Shown: in pieces, positions 1-7,220 of the stretch
Layout of the letters: each line of letters opens with the position of its first letter
How positions within the stretch are numbered: the stretch's first letter is position 1
Assembly: GCA_015664885.1 (NCBI GenBank)
Contig: DQPL01000112.1
Location: forward strand, 1-44,353
DNA from: Gemmatimonadota bacterium
Lineage (GTDB): Bacteria > Gemmatimonadota > Gemmatimonadetes > Longimicrobiales > Gaopeijiaceae
Length of the DNA stretch: 44,353 nt
Direction: 5' to 3'
Translations under genes and position numbers: made by a program
Notes under the pieces: generated by a model
What the model was told of the DNA's origin: nothing
What the model saw: the letters and a program-made list of their open reading frames with translations, nothing else
The model's database searches: none

Positions 1-420
1 GTAGCGGGCGAAACCGATGCCGAGAATCGACGTAATCCCCTCGAGCTCTTCCTGGAAGGCGTCGTCGCTCGACGAGCGGTAGATCAGCCGATCGTCTCCA
101 CCCTCGATTTCGTTGACGACGAAATCGACCTGGAACTCACGCCCACCGCCTGGCAGCGCCGCTGCGGCAAGTGTCGCTCGCACGTCGGCGTCTTCGGGAT
201 CCCCGACCCAGTTCACCCATGCGAGCTCGTCCTGGAAGAAACCGAGGTCGCATCCCCGCCCCCCGCACTCGAGAAAGACGTTCAACCGATCCGTAGCCGG
301 CTCATCCGCTCCTTCTTGAGCGGCTGCCTGGAACGGTGTGGCGGCTGCCAGGCCGCCGCCGATGACGGCTGAGAGGGCAAGTCTGAGGCAGAGGCTACGC
401 CGGCCGCGCCTCGGTCTCAT
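1..420 (-). CDS. Secreted protein, N-terminal 140 residues only (runs off window)
   Basis: The reading frame is open from an ATG at 420 to the left edge, so only the N-terminus is present. It begins with an Arg-rich stretch and a hydrophobic segment ending near AAAQEGA, which reads as a Sec signal peptide. The mature part has VFLECGGRGCDLGFF, then a region rich in D and V. I recall a family of exported or outer-membrane proteins in Gemmatimonadota and Bacteroidota that opens with a similar VFLDC...CDF...FVNYVRD pattern and continues into a beta-barrel. That match is from memory and the barrel part lies outside the window. It starts 34 bases after the stop of the methyltransferase at 455, so it could be the last gene of the same transcript. 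Confidence 0.65.
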   Translation of the reverse strand, partial: MRPRRGRRSLCLRLALSAVIGGGLAAATPFQAAAQEGADEPATDRLNVFLECGGRGCDLGFFQDELAWVNWVGDPEDADVRATLAAAALPGGGREFQVDFVVNEIEGGDDRLIYRSSSDDAFQEELEGITSILGIGFARY

Positions 421-454
421 CGAAGTTGTTGGCCACCAGTCTTTGGGATGCGCG

Positions 455-1717
455 CTAGCAGTACCTTGCCGGAGCGTCGATGACGACCCGACGGTCCCGT
501 AGTTCCTCGTATCGCACTCCGAGAGTCTCACGCAGAATGGGACCTGTCAGGTCTGCATCCACACTGATGCGGTCCGGCAGGTACCGGCGGCAAGCGCCGA
601 ACTCGGCCTCGTACTCGGTCGTGGGGAAGGTCAGCGTCAGGACGGACGACGCGCCATGCCGTTCGACCCGGTACAGCGGGTTGACCGAGAGTTGGCCCGT
701 CACTTCACGCTCATCGGTCAGCTCGTAGCGACGAAACAAGTCGGCACGAGCGCTGGCCACCAGTGTGAAGGACGGCTCGCCGCCGAGCTGCTCGGGTGAC
801 ACGTCGCACGTCAGGTCGACCACGTGGCGCTCGACGATATCCTCGAAGATCCGCTCATCACTGAACAAACGCGGCTGGTGTGACTCGAACAGCGCGCGAT
901 ACGCGGCCGGCGTGAGCCTGTCGCCTGGCGAGAAGTTGTCTCCCAGTGAGCTGTGCAGGTGGGGCATCACCACGACGCCGTCCGCGTCAGCGACCCGCAT
1001 CATCTCATCGGCCAGCAGTCGCTTGTGCCAGATATAGGGAAACGCGTCGGCCACGAGCACCGTCGAGAACGTCCCCCGGGAGAACGGTAGCGGGTGGTTG
1101 GCGTCGCAGCAGACGGCCCCCGAGTCGGGCGACGTGAACCGTCTGGCGAGCCACAGCTTCCAGAAGTGCGCGTCGGCGAGCACGGTGCTCGGGACTAGGT
1201 CCCCCACCTCAGTTGGGCGCAGTCCGCTGAGGACCCGAGTCAGGTGACCCGAGCCACCGCAGAGATCGAGCATGCGACCTTGCACAGGCCAGGGTTGCTG
1301 GCCGATAGCCCGCAGCAGCGCCTCCGCGGCCACGAACGTCGGGTCCGTGAAGCGATACAGGAAGTAGGTGCCTTCGGCGTCGGTACACAGCAGCTCGAGT
1401 ACGTCGCGATACGTCGCGGAGTCCTTAGTCGTGAGCGCATGGAAGCGATCGCGGCGCGCCCAGTCGTCAGAGAGGCCCAGGAGGCCGAGCAGCGCCTCGT
1501 CGCCCCGGTCCGCCTCGAGCGCGTCCAGGGCCTGCTGTGTCCGCTCGTCAGCCATCATCACAGGGATACCGGCGACGACAGGAAAGGCGCAGCATTCGCA
1601 ACCCAGCACGCCCGACTCGATGTCGTCGCCGGCGCAAGACAGCGCTTCGTTTTCGGCGATCGCGAGAGCCGTACCGCAAAAAGGGCAGCGCAGGATGTCC
1701 AGGAGGCTCGTGTGCAT
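455..1717 (-). CDS. Trm112-domain/SAM-dependent methyltransferase fusion
   Basis: A 420-residue protein with two parts. Residues 1-60 form a Trm112-like zinc ribbon, with CPFCG near residue 11 and a CECC cluster near residue 40. The middle carries a class I methyltransferase fold, with motif I visible as LDLCGGSGHLTR around residue 149 and an acidic AVCCDANHPLPF segment that fits motif IV surroundings. The substrate cannot be read from the sequence; the position after glycosyltransferases and a sugar deacetylase suggests methylation of a glycan or its precursor. It follows the LON-domain gene by 14 bases and is probably in the same operon. The C-terminal 120 residues match nothing I recognise. 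Confidence 0.8.
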   Translation of the reverse strand: MHTSLLDILRCPFCGTALAIAENEALSCAGDDIESGVLGCECCAFPVVAGIPVMMADERTQQALDALEADRGDEALLGLLGLSDDWARRDRFHALTTKDSATYRDVLELLCTDAEGTYFLYRFTDPTFVAAEALLRAIGQQPWPVQGRMLDLCGGSGHLTRVLSGLRPTEVGDLVPSTVLADAHFWKLWLARRFTSPDSGAVCCDANHPLPFSRGTFSTVLVADAFPYIWHKRLLADEMMRVADADGVVVMPHLHSSLGDNFSPGDRLTPAAYRALFESHQPRLFSDERIFEDIVERHVVDLTCDVSPEQLGGEPSFTLVASARADLFRRYELTDEREVTGQLSVNPLYRVERHGASSVLTLTFPTTEYEAEFGACRRYLPDRISVDADLTGPILRETLGVRYEELRDRRVVIDAPARYC

Positions 1718-1731
1718 GCAGGGTCAGTTGC

Positions 1732-2421
1732 TCAGAGCGGCACAGCGGCCTTCGCCAGAAACCCGATGAGCCTCGTCGCTCGCTCGATTGGGCCGTCTGC
1801 CTCGAGTAGCTCCTGGCGGTCGGCAGGAGCGAGCGGGACGACAGCCGAGACACCGTCGACGACATCTTCGTCTGCGAGATCCGCGGGCGGCAGCCTCATT
1901 GCGGGCGAGAAGGAGCGTAAGGCTCTTTCGAGTTGTCGCCGGCTCTGAGCTAGCACCGGGCGCTCGCTACCCTCGACCACTTCCGGCAGCGCTTCGACCT
2001 CAGCCAGCCGGTAGGCACGGCTCGCATCCTCGCTCAGAATACGAAACTTCATGAGTCCGTCCAAGACGATGTTGTAGCGCCCGTCGGGCAGCTCCTCGAC
2101 CGCGATGATCACGCCCGCGCAACCCACAGCGTAGACCGGCGGTCGTCCTTCGTACTCAGTTTCGTAGCCTGGTTGCAGCAGTATCATGCCGATGATGCTG
2201 TCGCTCTCGAGTGCGTCGGCCACCATCGCGCGGTATCGCGGTTCGAAGATGTGCAGCGCCCGCGTGCTGTGGGGAAACAGCATGACGTCTTGAAGAGGAA
2301 AGATCGGAATCGTCGTCGGCAAAGCTTGTGCTTCAGCCGAGCTGGATTGGGCGCCGCCGGTACCCGGGCCGCTAAGGACGGCGATGAGTAGGATCACCAA
2401 CGTCGGCGTGATGGGTCTCAT
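1732..2421 (-). CDS. Exported LON substrate-binding-domain protein
   Basis: The 229-residue product starts with a Sec signal peptide (hydrophobic ITPTLVILLIAVLSG, likely cut near GGAQSSSAEA). A LON N-terminal domain follows, recognised by IPIFPLQDVMLFP and the FEPRYRAMVADAL pattern that opens Lon substrate-binding domains. There is no AAA+ or protease domain, so it is not Lon. Stand-alone LON-N proteins are common in the cytoplasm, but one with a signal peptide would act outside it, perhaps as a peptide-binding or chaperone-like factor. The start overlaps the PIG-L stop by four bases (ATGA), which supports this start and co-translation with the glycan genes. Confidence 0.8.
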   Translation of the reverse strand: MRPITPTLVILLIAVLSGPGTGGAQSSSAEAQALPTTIPIFPLQDVMLFPHSTRALHIFEPRYRAMVADALESDSIIGMILLQPGYETEYEGRPPVYAVGCAGVIIAVEELPDGRYNIVLDGLMKFRILSEDASRAYRLAEVEALPEVVEGSERPVLAQSRRQLERALRSFSPAMRLPPADLADEDVVDGVSAVVPLAPADRQELLEADGPIERATRLIGFLAKAAVPL

Positions 2422-3224
2422 GTTCCGCCTCCTACAGGGACCGGCGTGGCAAAGGGCTCGATGAAGACCTCATCGCGCGAGCCGACTTCGGCACGCCGGT
2501 AGTGCTCCGTCCCGAGCAGCCGCGCCGCGTCTGGTTCACTGAGCTGCTGCAACACGCTCCCGTCGTACTGCGTGCGGTGGCATCGCAACGCGGCCAACTT
2601 CTTGCCCGCGAAGTCACCAGCCTCTACGACGAGCGTCGGCGCAGGCGCCATCGATCCGAACGCGTCCGCATCGGCTACACCGAGGATGGGCCTCGCAGGT
2701 TCATCAGCGCGCGCGGGCGCCTTCGATGCAGCGTCCACGACGGCGCGCATTCTGCCTGCAGGAATGCTGACATAGAATAGAGACGGGCCGTCGCTGCCGA
2801 GCCCAGCGACCACAGCAGTGGTTTGTTCGTGCACCGCGATGTGGTCTGGATGCCAATAGAGGCCGTCGGAGTCGAAGGTGACGACGACCTGTGGCTGCAA
2901 CCGGCGGATGGCGCCGAGGATGTCCGCCTCGAGCCGTAGGCTGTCGATCCAGGGCAGCATGCCGTCCTCGTGCTCGAGCAGTACGACGTCGCGGATGCCG
3001 AGAACCCGAGCGGCATCCCGCAGCTCGCTCGCACGAATGTCCGCAAGCCGCTCGTGCTCCTGCCCGGGACCGTGCTCGCCATGCGTGAGGCAGAGCAGCG
3101 AGACTCGGACTCCGTAGGCGGCGCAGCGGGCGAGCAGGCCACCACAAGCCAGTGACTCGTCGTCGGGGTGTGCGAAGACCGCCAGAAGGGAGGAAGCACT
3201 GAGATCTTCGACGGGCGGCGGCAT
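2418..3224 (-). CDS. PIG-L/LmbE family deacetylase
   Basis: A 268-residue zinc-dependent N-deacetylase. The family signature AHPDDES lies near residues 18-24 (His-Asp-Asp, metal site and catalytic Asp), and the second metal-binding stretch WHPDHIAVHE is near residue 124. Known members remove acetyl groups from N-acetylglucosamine in GPI precursors, mycothiol precursors or antibiotics. With glycosyltransferases directly upstream, deacetylation of an amino sugar in a surface glycan or glycolipid is the likely role. The gene is one base after the GT4 stop and overlaps the LON-domain gene by four bases. Confidence 0.88.
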   Translation of the reverse strand: MPPPVEDLSASSLLAVFAHPDDESLACGGLLARCAAYGVRVSLLCLTHGEHGPGQEHERLADIRASELRDAARVLGIRDVVLLEHEDGMLPWIDSLRLEADILGAIRRLQPQVVVTFDSDGLYWHPDHIAVHEQTTAVVAGLGSDGPSLFYVSIPAGRMRAVVDAASKAPARADEPARPILGVADADAFGSMAPAPTLVVEAGDFAGKKLAALRCHRTQYDGSVLQQLSEPDAARLLGTEHYRRAEVGSRDEVFIEPFATPVPVGGGT

Positions 3225-3225
3225 G

Positions 3226-4272
3226 TCAGGCCGTACGCTCGGCGCCGTGAGGCTCCGTGACCAGCCGCGCGTACGCCTCGACGTGCTCCGCGACCATGCG
3301 CTCGGGCCCGAAGCGCCGCACGGCGTGACTCCGTACCCGGCTGCGGTCGAGCGCCAACACGGTTGGCAGCCCCTGCACGAGCTCGTCGAGCGAATCGAAA
3401 ATGCCGCCGGTTACGCCGTCGTCGATGACCTCGTCGACGGCGCCTCGTCGAAGCGCGGCAACGGGAGTGCCGCACGCCATGGCCTCCGCGACCACCAGCC
3501 CAAAGGACTCACTTGATTGCACCGGATAGAGCAGCGCTCGCGCCCCGCCGAGCAGCTCGACCTTTTGCGGGAGGTCGACCTCGCCGGCGTAGACCACCTG
3601 ATGGCCGTCGACCATGGGTGCGACCACGTCTCGATAGTAGTCATTGGCCGCTGCGGCGAGCACGAGACGCAGGCCGGCCCGTCGGGCTACGTCGATTGCC
3701 TGCAGCACACCCTTGCCTTCAGTGAAGCGGCCCAGAAATACGAGGTAGTCCTCGCTTTTCGGGTGAAGAACGAACGTGTCCATGTCTACCGCGTGATGAA
3801 TCGTCCCCACGACGTTGAGGCCCCCGAGAAGCTGTGCCTGCGCGGCCGAAATGGCGACAAAGGGAGCTTCCGGGTAGCGAGACCAGAGCGCGACCTCGGG
3901 CGGGGTCGGCACGTGATGCACTGTGATCACGACCGGAGTGGGTGTGAGCCGCGTGAACGCCAACGACATCGGAGCGAACACCGCCTGATAGTGAATGACG
4001 TCGAATTCAGCAGCCCGCTCGACGGCGGCGGCGAGGTTGAACAGCTCGCAGAGCTCCCAAGGCCATAGCGAGGTATCCTCATGGTAACCGCGTTCGAAGC
4101 TGGCATGGAGCCTCGCTGTCGTCGTTGATGATCCGGCCGCGAAGAGGGTGACATCGTGGCCTTCGGCCACGAGGCCGTCGGTTAGCAACGCCGTGACGGT
4201 TTCGACCGATCCAGACCGCGTTGGTGGTATCGACTGGGCGACCGGGCCTACCACTGCGATACGCATCGTCAT
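3226..4272 (-). CDS. Glycosyltransferase family 4 (GT-B)
   Basis: A 348-residue retaining GT-B glycosyltransferase. The N-terminal domain opens with MTMRIAVVGPVAQSIPP and a donor-site-like GSVETV loop; the C-terminal domain has FLGRFTEGKG near residue 172 and the E-x7-E type motif in ESFGLVVAEAMACGTPV. An in-frame extension exists upstream, but I chose the ATG at 4272. It overlaps the stop of the preceding gene as ATGA, and the Rossmann strand begins right after it. No transmembrane segment is evident, so it should act at the cytoplasmic face, adding one sugar to the repeat or lipid made by this operon. Confidence 0.88.
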   Translation of the reverse strand: MTMRIAVVGPVAQSIPPTRSGSVETVTALLTDGLVAEGHDVTLFAAGSSTTTARLHASFERGYHEDTSLWPWELCELFNLAAAVERAAEFDVIHYQAVFAPMSLAFTRLTPTPVVITVHHVPTPPEVALWSRYPEAPFVAISAAQAQLLGGLNVVGTIHHAVDMDTFVLHPKSEDYLVFLGRFTEGKGVLQAIDVARRAGLRLVLAAAANDYYRDVVAPMVDGHQVVYAGEVDLPQKVELLGGARALLYPVQSSESFGLVVAEAMACGTPVAALRRGAVDEVIDDGVTGGIFDSLDELVQGLPTVLALDRSRVRSHAVRRFGPERMVAEHVEAYARLVTEPHGAERTA

Positions 4273-5390
4273 GCGCACGCTTCTTCCAGAAACCGCGGCA
4301 ACACCCGAGAAGCGTCGAAATACTCGCGCGCGATCTCTGTGGCGCGGCTCGCGTGCAGCGCGTAATTGCTTTCCAGCTGCTCGAGGCCGTCGAGTGCCTC
4401 GTCGAGCGTCGAAAAACCGATCAGGCCGGTGCCCGAGGGGAGGTGGGCGCTCCACCCGGTGTCCTGCACGAGCGCGGGTCGTCCAGCGGCGAGGTAGCAC
4501 TCCGTACGGTCACTGAACCAACCTGAGTGCCGAGCGACATAGGCGTGTTTGGCGACGCCGAACTCTGCCTTCGAGTCGCGGATGAAGTCGCGGTAGTCCC
4601 AAAGAGATCTGGAGACACCAATCGCCTCGACGGGCGACCAGCCGTGCTGCTCGAGCAACTCCATGGGACCGTTCACCGCGATCTCGAATCGCGAGGGCGT
4701 AAGAGCCGGAAGCTCGATGAAGCGCATGAATTCCCGATCCTTGTTGCCGTCGACATCGGTGAAGCTCTCGGTTCTCCAGGTCATCACGGTGGTGAAGCGG
4801 TCACCGGAGGGCGCCTGATCGGTCTGCCAGAGCTCGGTCACGACGGGCTGCCGGGTAGGGTGCCACACGAAGCCGCTCGTCGGCACGTCGCACGCTGAAG
4901 TGCCGATGTTACCGCCGAACGTGAACAGACGGTCGAATCCCTTGAAGAACTCGACATACCACTGCTCGCCCTTGGCGATAGCCAGCTGGGTAAACACAGG
5001 GTCCGAGTCGATGAACACGCGGCGCGGGATGGCCGCATACTCGTCACGCCAAAACCATGAGCCGCCCGAGAGGTTGACGAAGAGGTCGGCCTCGGCGCAG
5101 TAGGCTCGCACGGCATCCTTCGAGAGACCGTGGTACGAACCGTCGTAGTTGACGAAGCTCCAGCGATCCCCGAGGCCGAACGGTTCGAGCGCGTCATGGA
5201 TGTAGCGCGTGCCGTAGGCGGGGTCGGTCGCGATCTCGTCGCGCTCGGGGTCATAAATGCACTCGCCGGTGTCCTCGATGTAGAGCACCTCGTGCCCTAG
5301 GGCGCGCAGGCCCAGCAGATACATGAGTGAACACCAGGTGACGCCACCGAACGGATACCGGGCGACAATACCGGCGAACAGGATCTTCAT
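4269..5390 (-). CDS. GT-B glycosyltransferase-like protein (CgeB-like)
   Basis: A 373-residue protein starting with MKILFAGIVARYPFGGVTWC, a Rossmann-type strand with a GG loop. The C-terminal part, with RHSGWFSDRTECYLAAGRPA followed by QDTGWSAHLPSGTGLIGFST, resembles the donor-binding end of CgeB/GT1-like glycosyltransferases, where the E of TECYLAAGRP contacts the nucleotide sugar. The family match is by pattern only. It overlaps the ABC exporter gene (ATGA at 5387-5390) and the GT4 gene (ATGA at 4269-4272), so the three are probably translationally coupled. A sugar-transfer role is inferred; substrate unknown. Confidence 0.72.
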   Translation of the reverse strand: MKILFAGIVARYPFGGVTWCSLMYLLGLRALGHEVLYIEDTGECIYDPERDEIATDPAYGTRYIHDALEPFGLGDRWSFVNYDGSYHGLSKDAVRAYCAEADLFVNLSGGSWFWRDEYAAIPRRVFIDSDPVFTQLAIAKGEQWYVEFFKGFDRLFTFGGNIGTSACDVPTSGFVWHPTRQPVVTELWQTDQAPSGDRFTTVMTWRTESFTDVDGNKDREFMRFIELPALTPSRFEIAVNGPMELLEQHGWSPVEAIGVSRSLWDYRDFIRDSKAEFGVAKHAYVARHSGWFSDRTECYLAAGRPALVQDTGWSAHLPSGTGLIGFSTLDEALDGLEQLESNYALHASRATEIAREYFDASRVLPRFLEEACA

Positions 5391-7210
5391 GAAGTGATGC
5401 GCAGGAGTTCGTCCACCGTGCTCGAATCATCTAGCGATTCACCGAGGGACAGGCGCGCGCACATCTGTCGGTAGAGCTCGCACGTCGTGATCAACTCGTC
5501 GTGCGATCCATGAGCGATGAGTCGCCCATCGTCCAGAACGAGGATGCGCGAGGCGTCGCGGACCGTGGAGAGGCGGTGGGCGATGACCAACGTGGTGTGG
5601 TTGGCGCGGAGCCTCCGCAGCGTGTCGAAGATGGCCCCTTCGGAGATTGCGTCGACCGCGGAGGTTGGCTCGTCGAGAATCAGGATCGGAGCCGCTTTCA
5701 GGAGCGCGCGAGCGATACCGATGCGTTGGCGCTCGCCGCCCGAGAAGGTCGCGCCCGCCTCGTGGACAGGGGACTCGTAGCCCAGCGGCAGACGGCTCAC
5801 GAAGTCGTGGAGGTTGGCGTCTCGTGCCGCGGCCTCGACTTCAGCGTCCGAAGCGTCGAGCCGTCCGTAGCGGATATTGTCGGCGATGCTGCCGGTGAAC
5901 AGCACGGGCTGTTGCGGGACCAGTGCGATCTGCTCGCGGAGGGATCGCAACCCGTACCGAGCCACGTCGACTTCGTCGATGAGGACGCGCCCGGAGCTCG
6001 GCTCGAAGAATCTCGGAATCAGGCTGGCGATCGTGGTCTTGCCCGCGCCGGTCAGGCCTACCAGCGCCACCATCTCGCCGGGCCGGGCCTGGAAGCTGAT
6101 CGAGTCGAGAACGTTCCTATGCTCACCGTAGCTGAAGCTCACAGCATCGAAACGGATGTGGCCGCCGATGTCGGACGCATCGATGCCATCATCGGCATCG
6201 AGCACCTCGGGGGTGAGCGCGAAGATCGCGCGCACGCGCCGAGCGCTCGCGACAGCCTGTTGCAGGGATCCGGTCGAGTGGGCGATCGCCGAGATCGGAT
6301 CATAGACCGCGGCCAGATACGCGATGACGACGAGCAGGCTGCCGAGCGTCAATGTGCCGTTCATGACGTGAAGTCCGCCCACGATGAGCACCAGCGCGGT
6401 ACCGGCAAGTGTGATCGCCGTCACCACGACCGAGAAGAGCGACTCCTGCCACGTCAGCCTGAGTCGGGCTCGCATGGTGTCGTCGCCTGCGCTCGAAAAA
6501 CGAGCCAGCTCGTGGCGCTCGCGTGTAAAGCTCTTGACTGCGGCGACCGAGGAGAGGACCTCGAAGGCCCGCTCGATCAACGTCGACTCCAACGCCTTCA
6601 CGCGCTCGGCGCGATCTAGCATGGTGCGCGAATAAAAGCGGAGGCTCACGTACAGAAACGGCGCCACGACGAGCGAGAGCAGCGCGAGCGTCAGGTCCAC
6701 GTATAGGAGGACCGCGAACATGATCCCGAGATTAAGCGTCGCCAGAGTCAGCGGAAACACACCGCCGATGATCAGGTCGTCCACGCAGTGCGCGTCGGCA
6801 TCGAGTCGGTAGACCGAATCCGCCGTTGGGGTCAGCATGTGGTGCCGCAGCGGGAGCGCCTGCAGGTGCGCCAGCAGCTTGGCCCGAAGCGTGTAGACCA
6901 CGCGCTGGGCGACCTGCACCTGCATTTGAGTGTGGATCATGCGCGTGACCTCGTTGGCGATCTGGATGAGCAGACCCGCCAGGACGACGACGACGAGCAC
7001 GGCCACAGCGCTGCCGGCGATTGCGGAGGGCGTGAGCGCCGCGAGCGCCGGCGGAAGCGCAAGACCGTCCAGCACGTAATCCACGATCACTTTGAGCGGC
7101 CAGGGCGCCAGCGCCGCCAAGCCGATTTCCAGGAGGGAAAACGCGAAGATCACGGCGGCCTTTCTGCGATACGGCCGCAGGAACGCGAGCGTCCAGGAAA
7201 CTACGCCCAC
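5387..7210 (-). CDS. ABC exporter, fused permease and ATPase (MsbA/HlyB type)
   Basis: A 607-residue half-transporter. Six transmembrane helices occupy roughly residues 15-320. The nucleotide-binding domain has Walker A GLTGAGKTT, signature FSGGERQR, Walker B ILILDEPT and the H-loop in VIAHRLST. The frame is open upstream into the previous gene. The GTG at 7210 lies ten bases after that gene's stop and gives the usual short N-terminus before the first helix, so I prefer it. Exporters of this type flip lipids or glycolipids; next to a hydrolase/glycosyltransferase fusion and two GT-B enzymes it is the probable flippase for the operon's product. Confidence 0.88.
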   Translation of the reverse strand: MGVVSWTLAFLRPYRRKAAVIFAFSLLEIGLAALAPWPLKVIVDYVLDGLALPPALAALTPSAIAGSAVAVLVVVVLAGLLIQIANEVTRMIHTQMQVQVAQRVVYTLRAKLLAHLQALPLRHHMLTPTADSVYRLDADAHCVDDLIIGGVFPLTLATLNLGIMFAVLLYVDLTLALLSLVVAPFLYVSLRFYSRTMLDRAERVKALESTLIERAFEVLSSVAAVKSFTRERHELARFSSAGDDTMRARLRLTWQESLFSVVVTAITLAGTALVLIVGGLHVMNGTLTLGSLLVVIAYLAAVYDPISAIAHSTGSLQQAVASARRVRAIFALTPEVLDADDGIDASDIGGHIRFDAVSFSYGEHRNVLDSISFQARPGEMVALVGLTGAGKTTIASLIPRFFEPSSGRVLIDEVDVARYGLRSLREQIALVPQQPVLFTGSIADNIRYGRLDASDAEVEAAARDANLHDFVSRLPLGYESPVHEAGATFSGGERQRIGIARALLKAAPILILDEPTSAVDAISEGAIFDTLRRLRANHTTLVIAHRLSTVRDASRILVLDDGRLIAHGSHDELITTCELYRQMCARLSLGESLDDSSTVDELLRITS

Positions 7211-7220
7211 GGCCGCACCA

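Noticed and set aside
1244-1948. Long plus-strand frame opposite the methyltransferase and LON-domain genes
   Set aside because: It lies antisense to two well-supported genes, is Arg/Ala-rich without motifs, and has no ribosome site; a high-GC shadow frame.
3226-4500. Longer GT4 start at 4500
   Set aside because: The added 76 residues are Arg-rich, lie within the neighbouring gene, and the ATGA-coupled start at 4272 begins exactly at the Rossmann strand.
5501-6619. 372-codon plus-strand frame opposite the ABC exporter
   Set aside because: Its length comes from GC-rich codon structure of the exporter, whose Walker and signature motifs are clear on the other strand.
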